64,000 bases of DNA. Origin: Micrasema longulum (Eukaryota; Arthropoda; Insecta; Trichoptera; Brachycentridae). Positions within the stretch are counted from its first letter, which is position 1, and every line of letters starts with the position of its first letter. Made by a program: the position numbers and the translations under genes. Of the stretch, positions 33,831 through 46,339 are shown piece by piece. Where the stretch lies: the NCBI GenBank assembly GCA_022494885.1, contig JAGVSM010001694.1:27414-91413 (forward strand). Direction: 5' to 3'. The notes beneath the pieces were generated by a model that saw only the letters and a list, made by a program, of their open reading frames with translations, did no database searches and had not been told where the DNA came from.

Positions 33831-34089
33831 ATAAAGAATGTATTTTTTTTAAATGTATATTGTTTAGTGTTTATAAAAATTGTTTTATTTTTTTTATTAA
33901 TATGTTTTGCTTTCACACTTTCTTTTTTTTAACAGGTTCAAAATATTTCTATGACCAAATTTTTTTTTAAAAGTATTTTTATAACTAGTTAAATAATTTT
34001 GAAACTGTGTATCTTTTTTTTTTACTCCGTAATTTGTAAATAACTCTTTAGTTATAATTTGTTTTAAATAATGTATTTTACTTATTCTA

Positions 34090-34180
34090 CTTACATTAGT
34101 GTATTTTATTGTATATGCAACTTATATGTAAAAGGCACTAAGTGTCGTTTATTTCAATAAATATATGTTTATATATTTAA
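34090..34180 (+). repeat. Probable LINE 3' tail
   Basis: 'atgtaaaaggcactaagtg', then a hairpin-like segment and 'caataaatatatg'. Retrotransposon-terminus style only. Confidence 0.3.
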
Positions 34181-34184
34181 ATTA

Positions 34185-35035
34185 TACTCGTATTATTTTT
34201 CAAACATTTTCACATTTTTTTTAAAACTTGCATGTACTTCAGGAATTACATTAGGGCTCAGAGGGTGTAAAATAAAGGTACCGAGTACAAAGGTACATAT
34301 TACTGTTTTAAATTTTGTCTTATAAAAAAAAATTAAAAACATAATATAAATAAAATATTTTTTTTTTTTTATTCTTCATACTTTAGTAAAAAAACTAAAA
34401 AACTGAATTACTTTCATGTTTTTAAAATTCAAAAATAATTAAGGAAACGATCGTTATGAAACACAATCGTCAGAACACATAAAAATTGTATTGTTTTGTA
34501 AAGAATATATCTTTGGCTAGATGCTTGCAAAAAATGGGGCAGATTTGTGATGCAATAACCAGATACGATTATTTTTCTTCGCGTACCTGAGGAACAACGC
34601 TGGCACTGAGAGGGTTGCTTTCAAGGGCAAAACTTTTTTTGAATACAGGCTTTCAGGACTGAATTTTCCTTGGGGGGAAGGATTTGAGTAGGAAGCTTCT
34701 TGATAATTTTTCAAATATTTTATTTCGTTTCATGTAAATAAAATGTTTGTCATGGTTTTTTCTTTTTATTTTGATGTGCCATGTGATTTTTTAAAAATAA
34801 TGTTCATGTTCAGCATAAAATTTGTTGTGCTATGTTGTTTGAGTTTAATATTCATCCCAACTCAACAAAAAAAAATTGTCACATAAAGTTTAGTCTTGAG
34901 TTTGCCTCAAAAATTGTTTATTAAATTGATTCTGTGAATAACTAAGTACAATATAAGTGTACATCTTTTAAAATAAAATAAAAATATAGGTATCGTTATT
35001 AAAGTTAATAGTACAAGAATGTTGAATATTAAAAA
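34185..35035. other. AT-rich spacer
   Basis: Nothing recognised. The 65-codon ORF at 34517-34714 (-) has no domain. Confidence 0.3.
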
Positions 35036-35037
35036 CG

Positions 35038-35130
35038 GCGTAAAGTGGCCACTTAAACCAGCCAATGATAAGTCAAAAACTCTGTAAATGCTTGACCTTC
35101 TATACTTACTTCTCTAACATCTCTGTTTTT
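35038..35130 (+). repeat. Retroposon-unit fragment (3' end)
   Basis: 'gtaaagtggccacttaaacc', 'agccaatgataagtc' and 'taacatctctgtt' match the sense unit end. Confidence 0.7.
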
Positions 35131-35134
35131 TTTA

Positions 35135-36085
35135 TTCATTATGTTTTCATGCATGTTACTTCTATATTTGGTTATATAAACAAAAAAAACAAACGATAAT
35201 TAAATCAACAAATCTTCGGTATCATTATTATACATTTTACTTTTATTTACTTTTAATACCTGGTGGTGCAAAGAGCACTGAATTAGTACACCAACAATAG
35301 CGTTTGTTATTTACTTTTGTTACAAAAATGAAAGATTATATGTCTTTCGCTTCAGGTGCCAAAATATTATACATGGATTATATTATATGCGGACTATAAA
35401 CTGTTATAACAAGCCATTTGTTTCATCGCTTTTGTGACGTCTTTAAAACTATTGTTACAAAGTTCTGGATCTAACTATCCCTGACCTTATATTTCTCTAA
35501 AAAATTAAATTTAAATTGCGTTTGACATTTTCGTAAATTTAGTTCAATTTTATTATAGGATTGTATCATAAATTAGAGAGTTTTTGATTGGTTTTAAATC
35601 TGATCAACTATAATACATAATTATTACATATTTAATCACTTCATGTCACCAAAAAAAAACATAATAGAGATTAAGTTAAATATAGTTAAAAACGTCATAT
35701 CGTTTGGGAGCACTGAATCTGAGTGCCGTCCGAGTGATCTACTTTCGGCTTTTCGGTCGCCGCGTTCTACGTTGCTCCGCCCATTCTTACGTTATGACTG
35801 GCACCCTAACGACATTTACTGAGTAGCGAATGTCACTATTTCACTACACTTATATGTGTATTAACAATCTTCGACATTGTTTTACATATCAATTTAAAGT
35901 TTTTCTCAGTTTATAATTACAGCTAGTAAAACTCCGAAATAAACGAGAATACAAAAGTAAAAGGTAGTAGTGTCTTATCATAACTTAATAAAATTCAGAA
36001 GTGAACTCTTTCTCTACTTCATATACCTATATTAGTTTTTTTCTTATCCTTTTTGAATCAAAATAAAAACACTTTGTTTTTAACA
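35135..36085. other. Unassigned, with a GC-richer patch
   Basis: 35240-35300 ('acctggtggtgcaaagagca', 'ctgaattagtacaccaa') is a scrap of SINE-B antisense. 35700-35830 is CpG-containing and unmatched, possibly regulatory or exonic. Confidence 0.35.
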
Positions 36086-36089
36086 ATGA

Positions 36090-36320
36090 ATTTTTTATTT
36101 TAAATAATTTTACAATACGCCCCAGGAGCATTTGCAAAAATAATACAGGTTAGTTAAAAAAAAAGAGTTCATTAAAAAAAATCTAAAATTACTACTGTTT
36201 TAAGTTTTAAAAACATTTTATTTTTTTTAAGACATAAAACTAAAAAAGCATGCTGCAATGCGAAATCAAAAGTAAAACTTTGCATAATAAAAAAAAGAGA
36301 AGTATTTATTTAATGTTACA
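36090..36320 (-). repeat. Repeat G copy 1 (retrotransposon 3'-region-like)
   Basis: Shares 'ttttttttaagaca', 'aaaaaagcat' and 'aaaagtaaaactttgc' and upstream wording with 54890-55075. Noncoding; strand guessed. Confidence 0.5.
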
Positions 36321-36324
36321 TCAA

Positions 36325-37165
36325 TAGTTAAGTATAAAAATATGCATTGAAAAAAAAACAGTACGTATGAAAAGTGGAAATTTGAGAATTAAAAATCCAA
36401 TTATAATTGTAAAAAAAAAATGTATCTGAAGACTAAAAAATTAAAAATAAATCATATAAATTAAATTGCAGTAAGTTTATAAAAAAAAAATTTATGATAC
36501 ACATAATTAAAATATTTCAAAAAATTATTTCAGAAATAGTATAAGATATAATCATAAACATAAAAAAACAAAGATAAACTGTTTTGAAAACGAAATTTAA
36601 ATCGACTTTTATAATCAGCTTTAAACGATGTATTCAAGAACATTTTAAAATGAATAATTGTTGTACTATAAAACGTCTTTATCACGAGTGAATTTGTTGG
36701 CTAAAGAATGTAAATGCGCAATATGTGATAGTTAGTATCTACGTACGTAGATATTTAATTACCGACCGGTTTCGGAGCAACACGTATAATTATAATAACG
36801 AGTTCAATATAAATCATATTTTATAAATTTGACAGTTTCAAACTTCAATCCCTAAAGCTCAATAACAATATTTCACGTAAGCTTCCATGCAAATAGAAAA
36901 ATTCCTTCTTAGTTGTTTTTACGATTGTTCCTTTTTATTACCTTAGTTCACCACCAACAAATCTGAAGAATAATGTGAGATGATTTTATTTTGATCTCTA
37001 TTTTTGCAGCTGATAAAACCGTGGTTAATAAAATTAATTTATGAGCTTTGAAACTTTTAGTTATTGGAAAAAGTTTTATGGGAATCTCATAAAAACGGTT
37101 GCATGAGTGTACGCGTACGTATGTTTATAGCAAAACTAACTGTTCAAATTCACAAAGATCTATCA
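36325..37165. other. AT-rich spacer
   Basis: 36755-36800 ('taccgaccggtttcgga', 'gcaacacg') resembles the repeat-F end. Nothing else. Confidence 0.35.
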
Positions 37166-37169
37166 TAGA

Positions 37170-37335
37170 ATCGGGTTGTGGTCCCGTGGCTAGTGTTGCG
37201 GACTCAAGGATCAGAGATCCGAGGTTCGAACCCCACTCTACCCCAACTTGATTTCCATTTTCTAATAGTGAGTTATTTACAACTCGTTGAAAATAGTCAC
37301 CAAAATTGAAATATGTGCGTAAATTATAAGAACGC
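37170..37335 (+). repeat. SINE-A copy
   Basis: 'gtggtcccgtggctagtgtt', then 'ggttcgaaccccactctacc' (B box), body 'aactcgttgaaaata', end 'aaattataagaac'. One of the best copies with 54225. Confidence 0.85.
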
Positions 37336-37557
37336 TAATATTTTATTTTTTTTTAAACAAAGGCTACAAACGGAAGCTGAGTCTCATTGACAATTGAAAT
37401 AATAAGGGTTTCATATTTTGTCTCTATTAATAGTATTTAGCCTCTTTTAAAAAAATAAAAAATAAAAACAAAAAACCAAAATAAAAAATACTAAAACCCT
37501 ATACATATGAAACAAACACATCACTCAATAACACACGATAACATCACTCACGCGATA

Positions 37558-37690
37558 ACATAGTTGGGAACATGAAAAGAAATTGATTGCGACAGAGATG
37601 GGACATCACTTATTGAAAATGCATAGAAGGTCTATCTCCGTTTCGCCAATAAAGACCGATTGAGAGATAGCTTTATTTCAAAATGTTTTT
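37558..37690 (-). pseudogene. LINE fragment, relative of 25183-25930
   Basis: 'gggaacatgaaaagaaattg', 'gacagagatgggacatcact' and 'gattgagagat' then 'tttatttcaaaat' align with 25430-25570, i.e. the 'LERRRTEMDL...' segment of that reading frame. Confidence 0.8.
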
Positions 37691-37779
37691 TAAATGCGGA
37701 ATTTTCCTAAAATAAATGGATTTTTTTATTATCGATAATTTGTTTAACATGAATGCAACTTTTTTATGCAGTGTAATTG

Positions 37780-37870
37780 ACCGTAGTTATGCAGAAAACA
37801 GCCAGTACACAGTTTTAAAAAAAAGATATTGGTGTTATCGAATTCAGGAAGGTCAATTCTATGTTTGCTG
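37780..37870. repeat. Repeat shared with 10045-10135
   Basis: 'atgcagaaaacagccagt', 'cagttttaaaaa' and 'gatattggtgttatcga'. See 10045. Confidence 0.5.
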
Positions 37871-37874
37871 AAAA

Positions 37875-38635
37875 CGACCAGGCCGCTTTCATACAAAAAA
37901 CTGTAATAATCACCTTCTACAAATTCTGTGATGTCAAAATGTCATGAAAATAAATGTCGCCTCGTACATTCTAAGTTTGTATGAGGTATCATTCAATAAA
38001 TCTGTCGCGCCAGCATTTTGTTAATCGATCTGTACCTATTAAACTTTTTAAAACTAGTTTATAATTTATTTTCTTCTCTACCCTATACCTACCTACTCTA
38101 CTTGTGAAAGCCCCCGGGCGTTTATATGAATTGAACAAACTACATGTTTTCTCAAGCTCTATGTTTCTATAAATTGATTCCACAGTGAAATTATGTAAGT
38201 GAATTGAATTGTATCATTTATTAAATTATATATATCCAATTTCATAGAACGGAGACGCTTCTCTTTAATTAATGGTAATATATATTTTTCTATGATAATA
38301 CAAAATCTGTATTCTGGGATGTAAGAGAAATTTATTCATGTATTCTGTAGTTACATAGAATACCCTTTAGCCTCTAAGGATACTTTCTGTTATATCAACT
38401 TAATTTAATTTCAACCCTTTCAAAAATAACGTTTTAATTATAACAATAAAAACAGTATTTTGATAATAACGATTGATGTAGGTTCTTCGTAATAATCTAG
38501 CAGATTTTTTGTCATCAAAAATAAAATAAACGTAAAAAGAATATTCAATTGAATGTCTACCAAATAATAAATGAACACGTTATACTACATCTAAAATAGA
38601 GCAAATTTTGTGATGCCCTCAACAATACGAAAGTA
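37875..38635. other. Unassigned
   Basis: No supported feature. Confidence 0.3.
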
Positions 38636-38639
38636 TATA

Positions 38640-39003
38640 TACATATGTATATACACAGGCCTCTAGTTAGATCTCCATCCTGAGCGAAACGCATCCAACC
38701 GCTTTCTGCTACCCGTCTTATGTCATCAGACCACCTTACCTGAAACCTACCGACACTTCTTCTGCATATTCCAGGTTGCCATTCCAGGACTTTTTTAGTC
38801 CATCTAGAGTCAATGGTTATGGCTATATAATCACTTTAGCTCTATTTCTGTTTGGCAACCCTGTAACCTACGGGGTGACCATGGATCTCGCTTTCAATGA
38901 TGTATTAGTTATTCTGTTTCTTAATGAAATACCCAAAATTATCCATTCCATAGATCTTTGTGTCACTGATAATGCGGGTAAAACTTCGTATTTTTTTGGA
39001 TAG
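38640..39003 (-). pseudogene. RTE/BovB-like LINE ORF2 C-terminus
   Basis: The minus strand reads LSVTQRSMEWIILGISLRNR, then ITNTSLKARSMVTP, KKSWNGNLEYAEEVSVGFR and MEI. It corresponds to the insect pattern 'LxxAQRAMERxMLGISLRDRIRNExIRxRTxVTD...WxDDI...GxxWMxxAxDR'. Several stops. The plus-strand ORF 38776-39003 is its shadow. Confidence 0.8.
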
Positions 39004-39214
39004 TATTTATTTTTGTGTAACTCGTTACCAAAGATACGACACTAGACATATTGAAAATTTCACTTCAAAATACAATTAATAATTCGCTTATTCCATAAAT
39101 TGGGTTGAATTTACGAATGAAACAATATGTGAGCATCATAGTATTGATCGGTGACATACACACGTATAATAATTTCAACTGAAATATTGAGCAACGACAT
39201 ATTTATTTTTATTT

Positions 39215-39690
39215 TTTTTAATTTGTTTATTTTTCTTTGCATATAATAACAAAAATACATATAAATACATCTTAAAATTAAGCTATGACATAAATTGGAG
39301 AAAATGCCTACAAAGACTTCAGCGTCTGAGCGTGGGCCATTTCTTTTTTATTATTAATAAATTTATAACAAATAAATATGGTAAGATATGACCACGAAAA
39401 GAAAAAAAAACAAAATTAACATATGCTGATATTATGAAAACAGGATTAACTTGCAGTATGCATTTTATTTTTCATTTAAATTATTTTTTATAAAAGGTAT
39501 CTATCTGTTCCTTCCATGCCAATCCAAGACCTCAAAACTACTTTAAACTGTACCAGTGATTTAATATTTTGTAATTTCTTAGAAGATTGAAGGTTCTTGG
39601 ACCAACGGAGTGGCATTATTCTTCGTAGAGTCACGTCTAATTATGACAAAAGTCCTTCAGGTACTGCTAAGTAAGGCAACGAATTAAAAT
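39215..39690 (-). repeat. Repeat K, copy 2
   Basis: Aligns over most of its length with 17670-18065 ('aaatacatcttaaaattaag', 'acttcagcgtctgagcgtgg', 'ttccttccatgccaatccaa') and extends to 'ggagtggcattattctt', then 'gagtcacgtctaattatga'. Confidence 0.65.
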
Positions 39691-39694
39691 TCCA

Positions 39695-40735
39695 TATATT
39701 ATGCACTTTTTTTTCTTTTTTTTATAAAAACTTTTATAAGCATAAAAAAACAGTACACACAATAAAAAAATGGAACACTTAAGGTTGCACTTGCCAAAAA
39801 AGAGTCTGGCTCTTGTGTTTAATCAGTTTTCATTATAATATTAATAAGAAAGAAAAAATTCAAAACAAAATAATACAATAAATAAAAAATTAAACAATTT
39901 TAAAAATTGAGAAAATTTTACACTAGTAAAAAAATAATTAAAAACACAAAATCTATAAATTGATATACACAGACACATATTATACATACATCTTCATTTC
40001 CAAAATACGGCTAATGTTAATTATGTCAGGAAGCTTTTCCTTAATTTATCCTTAAATTTTCTTATAACGTGTCTTATTAATTACATACTATTAATCAAAT
40101 TCGTAGAATATTTTAAATTATTAATTTATTTACATTATGTGGACACAAGTTGTCCCAATTTCATTGGACTAATATCATGTGTTGAGTAAAGACGAATTGA
40201 GTACCTATTTATCATATGAAAAAAAACAATAAAATTTATCAGATAACTCAATTGGAATAATATGATGGAATGAGCTGCGGAGCCAATCGAACTAATACAT
40301 GTTATTAAATTATACAGCCAAAATCACTTTTTTATAACTCACCGCCTGAATACAAGATTCAAATCATTTCAATCGTGTCCTTAATATGCCACATCATCAA
40401 AAAACAGAATAAATTGATGTCTCCCTTGCATTAATTTTTCGTTATCTCGATTCATTCTAATCTTATTATAACTTTCATTCAATTCAGTCTCGTTCGCGTT
40501 TTATTCCACATCTCGATGTTTTACCCAATAACCGTTTATACCAAATTACAAAAAATAGCGCTGACGAAACGTCACGCATAATTGAATAATTATTTTATAT
40601 ATCTTATTTTGATAATCGATTATTTTTTATTCGGATAAGTTATAATCTACAATCGATTAATTTGTGTAATATAATAGATCATTGAATGTCATAATATCAC
40701 GGTATAAATTACTGCTGAGTCGATAATCATAATAA
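39695..40735. other. AT-rich spacer
   Basis: 39710-39840 looks like an antisense retrotransposon 3' region but lacks a coding part. Otherwise nothing. Confidence 0.3.
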
Positions 40736-40737
40736 TC

Positions 40738-40915
40738 AATCAGTCTCGTGGTAGTATTGCGGACTCCAAAAATGAGAGGTTCGAGGTTTAAACCCCTTTC
40801 TACCTCAATTTGAATTCCATTTTCTCACGCAGCTATTTACTTTTGATCAACTATAAGTTGTTTTGCTAAAAAAATAGAGTATTTTTGGTAAATAGTAAAA
40901 ACGTAAATATTCACT
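40738..40915 (+). repeat. SINE-A copy, diverged
   Basis: 'cagtctcgtggtagtattgc', 'gaggttcgaggtttaaaccc' and 'tctacctcaatttgaattcc' match the family. Confidence 0.75.
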
Positions 40916-40974
40916 TTTATTTCAAATACACACTATTTTCTCTAAAACAGGTACCTACGATATGTATTACTACC

Positions 40975-41540
40975 ATCACGCCATTTTCCAGTAGGGGTAA
41001 TCAAAGAAGATTGACCGCCATACACGTCTATCCTGATAAACATCCTTAGTCTCTACATCCACACATCTTGTCATACATGCCTTTTAGTTGTGTCTGCTTT
41101 TGACATGACCAGATTTAAGGTTTTCGTTTATCTGATCATAACAAGTATTTCTCGGTCGTCCTCGTCCTACGTTACCTTTCATTCTGGCCATATATATCTA
41201 TTTACCGTTTCTTCATCATCCATGTGTTCTAAATGACTAAACCAATTTAGTGACTAATTCTTAATTTTATCAATTATACCTGTCTCAGATTTGCGCTCTC
41301 GCCTGATTTCAATATTCGTAACCCTGTCATACATTGATTTCCCACACATTCATCTAAGATATTGCATTTCAACCGCGTTCACTCTACTTTTATCATTCCT
41401 CTGCTAGTTTCATGTTTCACTTCCATACATAATTGTCGGGACTAAAACTCGGTTGTGCACTGATATATTTTTACTAGCAATTATTGTTCTCAGTGCGCCG
41501 TTTATTTTACTGCTCGCATTCCAACATGCATTTTTTCCAT
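40975..41540 (-). pseudogene. RTE-like LINE ORF2 C-terminal third
   Basis: Minus strand in order: NRVLVPTIMYGSET, SRVNAVEMQYLR, MCGKSMYDRVTNIEIRRES, then MDDEETVNRYIW, RLVMIR and the terminal '...GKWRDG'. This is the standard end of an insect RTE ORF ('YGSEtW...SRVNAVEMRYLR...DRVRN'). It overlaps the region preserved at 4658 and 53335, extending further 5'. Stops present. Confidence 0.85.
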
Positions 41541-41544
41541 TGTT

Positions 41545-43230
41545 AAAATAAGTGGTTAATCAGATTCGTGTCATCTTTAAAATGTTTCTTTAAATAGAAT
41601 ATCAGTATATTTACAATTAAGACTAATTAATTAGCCATAAATATAATAATAACCGACAATTTGTCGTGATCGTAGAACAACGACGGTGACTTTTTTGTAT
41701 TTGATCTTCAAAAAATTATTAAAAAGCTTTATATTTCAGGTTTTAGAATAATAATATATTTATAACTATCCCAAGGATCAAATGTTTTTTTTGTACTTAC
41801 TAAGTTATGACATGAAGTATCAAAAGAAAATTTACGCCATTCTCATGTAAATGTAAAGTTGAAGAAAATCACATGCTTCGTTGTTCTACGAACATTATAA
41901 AAATATTGAGTTTATTAAGAATAATAAGATATTTTAACAGTCATAAACATTCACATATTTATATTTCAATTAAAAGTCCTTCTGAACCTCAAGCACGCAA
42001 CGCGTCATCGGGTTCTAATGGTTTTTATATTACGCACTTAACCTATCATAATACTCACAGATAAAAATATTACGTACACCATGTACATATAGAGTTATAC
42101 ATTCCATTCATACTCGTTAATTTACCATTAAACCTATATTTCTGATATTGCTGCAGAACAGCGTTAATTTGCTATTTTTAGTAACATAATTAATTACATA
42201 TCACATACATCTATTTATTACCATTAGCGGTCAATATAAAGTATTGAAAATGTATATTTAAAGTTTTGTTTCAATTATAGGTATTCCATGTTTGATGGTT
42301 TGCGTTTCATGTTTCTTGTTTTATAAAAAAGTCACGAATTGACCTTAAAACAAATGGTGTTGAAATATTTTTTTTTAAAACTGACATTTTTTTAGATCTG
42401 TTGTCATTTCTTTCTGTAATACATTTTAAAATCTCACTTAAATTTTTCGCAAGCAGTTTTTTTTTACAAACAACGGACAATTCAATTAAAACTGTAGACA
42501 GAAAGCGAATAACAGTAAAAGTTTTCCGCTTAAGCTAAAGGATCCAATTTAGTTTAGAAGCGCCATGCAAATTACTAGGCAATAGGTTCACTTAAACAAA
42601 GATTACAATTCTAAGGATGTTAACAGTTAGTAATTAGTTTATTTTCTTCATTTAAAACTACGAGACATACTCATTTACGAAAACAAAATTTTTAAAGTAT
42701 TTATTTGAAGCACAATGCAATACGTTAAAGTCCCGCATAAAATAGTAGTCTATTTAGGGAAAAAATATTTTTAATAAACTAAAAAAATATATGATAAAGA
42801 AATAAAAGACAATCAAAAAGACATGAAACAGACTCTATGCATACTTTTCAAAGGACTTTTAGGTACTTAAAAATACTTGTATCATTATTAAATATAAGAA
42901 TAATAAAATATTACAACATTAACGCTGTTTTACAACGCATATGTTAGAAATCAGTTGGAGTATGCTTGTAGTATATGAATCCCTCATATAAAGGTAATAT
43001 TAATAACCTAGAAAGGATACAGAAAAAAATCATACATTTAATAAAATACAAATTTGATTGTACGTAAAATGCAATTAAAGGATGTGCCAGTATTATTCCC
43101 GGGGTGCAACATATCTAACAAGATTTCTTAATTATTTCGGAAACGACGCGAAGTTTTTATTTAAAACTGGTTTTACAAATCATTAAAACCAATTGTTTTA
43201 TTCATTGTTTCAGCGTTTACTTTGTGGAAA
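41545..43230. other. AT-rich stretch
   Basis: 41550-41580 ('taagtggttaatcag') may be a repeat-F scrap. 42960-43020 ('atgaatccctcatataaagg', 'taacctagaaaggatacaga') resembles a LINE 'SLxERIQ' region but is too short to call. Confidence 0.3.
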
Positions 43231-43232
43231 AA

Positions 43233-43828
43233 TAGTTTTGAATGTATTTAAAATCAAACACTTTATAAATTAAACCACATAAAAGTTAAATACATTTTAA
43301 CACAATTAGTTTCAGGTATTCTGAATTACCCATCATCAACTAATAAATATAAATATAAACCAAACTAAAATATGTACATTGATTAGTACTTGGGTACTGA
43401 TAGGGTGGTGTGGAAGGGGCAAGGCAATGTGTGGTGGAGGGGGGTAGGTTTTCCTAATTATGGGGAAAATTGATAGCTAGGGTGAAGAATTTTGGAGTTT
43501 AATTATAATTGTTATCTGTGTGTTTTTTTTAATACAAGTTCAGAGAAAACTATATCAATAATATAATATTTCAAAATTATTTACCTTTGCTATAAATATT
43601 CCCCAGATTCAAGAAAATCTCACCCCTTCTACTACACATTACCTCGCCCCTTCCACCTGACCCTATCGGTACCTTAGTACTAATCTGTATATATGTTTTA
43701 GTTTAGTTTATATTTACACCTAATAATGGGTAATTCAGAATACCTGAAACTAGTTGTGTTATAATATATTAAACTCTTATGTGGTAAAAAATTCAAAAGT
43801 GTTTCATTTTTAATATATTCAAAAACAA
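43233..43828. mobile_element. Foldback element, ~200-bp arms
   Basis: 43233-43447 and 43636-43828 are inverted copies. In both, reading inward: 'gttttgaat.tatt.aaaat', 'accacataa.ag', 'agtttcaggtattctgaatt', 'acccat.at', 'ctgatagggt' (or ccgatagggt) and 'gtggaaggggc.aggtaatg'. The loop is ~190 bp. No coding frame. Arms differ by roughly one base in six to eight. Confidence 0.85.
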
Positions 43829-43829
43829 T

Positions 43830-44618
43830 TTTCGTGCCTACTTTTATGTAGCAAATCGACGAAATACACTCCATTTCATATGCGAATCAAGGAATTTTTA
43901 TTAGTCGGCCATCACCGTCTGTTACATGGTAGATAATTCAACTCGGGCATCGCTGCATTGCGCGTGCAACAAAAGGTAATAAGTAAAAGGGGCCAAACAT
44001 CTTTAAAACTATGTAATTGAAGTTTCAAACTTTTTCGACTTGTACATTTATTTGACTTATCGTTCTTACAGTTATAGCTTCTGGAGATTAAGTTATTGGG
44101 ATAGTAATTCGCAAAATTTAAGCTAAATGAAAATGACCCTGATTTAGCGTTGATACCACAATAATAAGGCTCAAACTCTTGTGCGCGAGTGACAGACGCC
44201 ATCAATCAATTCAGGAGTAATAATTATGTAAAAAAAAATTATATCATAATTATGTAGAACTACCGCATACATTAAATTATAAAAATGACGTAACATGTTG
44301 TGGGTGCTGTATACAATTTAAAAATACAACTGTGAAATTGTTTCACACCCAATTTATTTGAGTATTTTTATTTCAATTTGAGGTTCCTACATCACTCAGT
44401 GAGAATACTGCTGTTGATGTCAGCTTTATGTAAGCCGCACGAAAATACGTGAAAACATTTTTTCCGGGAAATATTCCAATAAGCCAAGGTGGTAACAGGC
44501 GTTGCGCCCTAAGCTGGATGTGTGAAGTGTTGTTTTTTCAATTACTCCGCAAAAAGACAATATCCCTCCAGAGACATGCATAAGTTCTTCCGTGAACCAG
44601 AAACACGATCAACAATTT
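43830..44618. other. Unassigned
   Basis: A 97-codon minus-strand ORF at 43912-44205 (with HSFKDVWPLLLITFCCTRNA) has no recognised domain. Confidence 0.25.
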
Positions 44619-44620
44619 AC

Positions 44621-44969
44621 GAACAGCCATCCAATTCGTTACATTACGCTTTGATACAAACGGTTGAAATATAAATATGAAAAAAACATTGTTTACAAAT
44701 AATAACAATAGGGAAATATCACGTTATTTTTTACCCTCTATCGAAAAAAAAAATCAGTAAAAATGCTGAAAATTTACCGGATTTTATTTTGAAGTATTTC
44801 TTAGAACGAATTTTTGTCTTGGTTCATTTTTGAAAGTGGTTATTGATATATTTTAGCAAATCTAGCCGCCGAAGGCTCCGAGCCTTCAGGGGCCCAAGCT
44901 TGACAGATTTTAAATTAAAAGCAGCCACAACAGAAAAACGAAAATATAAACTTACTTACTTAGAGGCTC
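44621..44969. repeat. Repeat H, copy 1 (349 bp)
   Basis: From gaacagccatccaattcgtt to cttagaggctc. Same length as copy 2 at 51975-52323, about 20-25 mismatches by eye. Contains a short perfect hairpin gaaggctccgagccttc. Open frames through it are not conserved between copies. No flanking duplication at this copy. Confidence 0.9.
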
Positions 44970-45004
44970 CAACCTCATTGGGAGCCCTAGAGAATTTTGT
45001 ATTT

Positions 45005-45115
45005 TACTCAGTCACTATAAAGAGGTCTTCGATTACAGGGTATCTAGATTATTTTGTTACATGTATAGTAAAGTGACCAGTCTTGCGCTTCAAATTTCAG
45101 TCTAGGAACAATCAA
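45005..45115 (-). repeat. SINE-B fragment
   Basis: 'gaccagtcttgcgcttcaaa' and 'tttcagtctaggaac' match the core at 52500-52545. Confidence 0.55.
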
Positions 45116-45119
45116 ATAT

Positions 45120-45790
45120 GCTTTGCAGAACTCAGGTCTCAAGAATGGTACGCAATCTAGGAAAGTTTATCTCTGTTGTTCGGTGTATATGTTTTCTTTG
45201 AAGTTTGCGTTGAGGCTTTGTAATAACGTACCGCGGGCGTGTGGTGTGTCAGAAAACATGATTTATAATATGACGCGATGCGTCAACAAAACGTCACTTC
45301 TTGTTCCGACTTGACTTACTTCTTAGTACAAAGCTCTACCTTGAGATGTGAGAGTATTGTTTATGAATAGACCTAAGTGTCATTTAACAGTACACAAAAT
45401 GTTATATTAAGTTATTTGCGTGAACGTTTTCACGTTTATCAACGTGTCGTTAAAAATTAACGGGGTACGTTTTATAAACGAATTAAAGATGTAATTGTTT
45501 TTACAAGTTGCTGCATAAAAAAGAGAATTTGATTTGGTGTGAGTATTTTATTTATTTACTTGTTTTTTTACAATTTATGTACCTATATGATAATGTTCGC
45601 TCACTGGGGTGTCCCGTCATGAGCAAGACATTTTATAATACTTTGAAACATGCCTTAGTAAACATAATTAAATCGTAATATCAAATACATATAAAACATT
45701 ATAAAAACACACAAAACTTACAAAAAAACACTTTATTATTAAATACATCGTTTTACCTACTTGGCTCAATTTTTTTTTTAATAAAAGGAA
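45120..45790. other. Unassigned
   Basis: 45590-45640 ('tcactggggtgtcccgtcat', 'gagcaagac') is in the style of a retrotransposon 3' region (compare repeat R 'cactagggttacccgtgccg'). Confidence 0.3.
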
Positions 45791-45796
45791 ATATTT

Positions 45797-45968
45797 GCGT
45801 TCTTATTATTTACCAAAATATTTCAATTTTGGGGCCATTTTCAACGAGTTGTAAATAACTCACTATTAGAAAATAGAAATCAAGTTGAGGTAGACTGGGG
45901 TTTAAACCTCGGACCTCTGATCCGTGAGTCCGCAACACTAGCCACTGGACCAAAACCCGATTATTTTT
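45797..45968 (-). repeat. SINE-A copy
   Basis: 'ggccattttcaacgagttgt', 'actcactattagaaaatag', 'ggtttaaacctcggacctct' and 'gcaacactagccactggacc'. Confidence 0.85.
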
Positions 45969-46199
45969 CACTCATCAATGCGTGCTTTGATGTCTGAACA
46001 TAGATTTCGTAGAGTTTCTTGTTTTTTTTTTTTTTAATCACGCGTTAATTTTCTTTTTAATCTTATACAACATAAAAATAATATTGGTACGAATTTGTTC
46101 CATCGGGAAATTACTTTATAAAAAGTTGTTATTTTTCAAATAACAAAAATGGATGGTCAAATATTTTGGTTAAAAATTATGAACCTCATTTTTTTATTA

Positions 46200-46335
46200 C
46201 ATTCGTTACATTATTTGTTTGTCTGTGTTCAGGCGTATGAAGAATACAGCTCTGCGTGTTTTTGATTCCATGGCTGCTCTAAGGTGAAAATCTTTTCAAA
46301 AAAGTCAAGTGAAGAAAAGTCCGCCTCCTATTGAC
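46200..46335 (+). repeat. SINE-D-like fragment
   Basis: 'gtctgtgttcaggcgtatga', 'agaatacagctctg' and 'catggctgctctaaggtgaa' match the D family in reverse to the other copies. Confidence 0.6.
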
Positions 46336-46339
46336 TTAG

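Noticed and set aside
44843..45076. 77-codon ORF in repeat H (SSRRRLRAFRGPSL)
   Set aside because: The frame is not kept in the second copy at 51975-52323.
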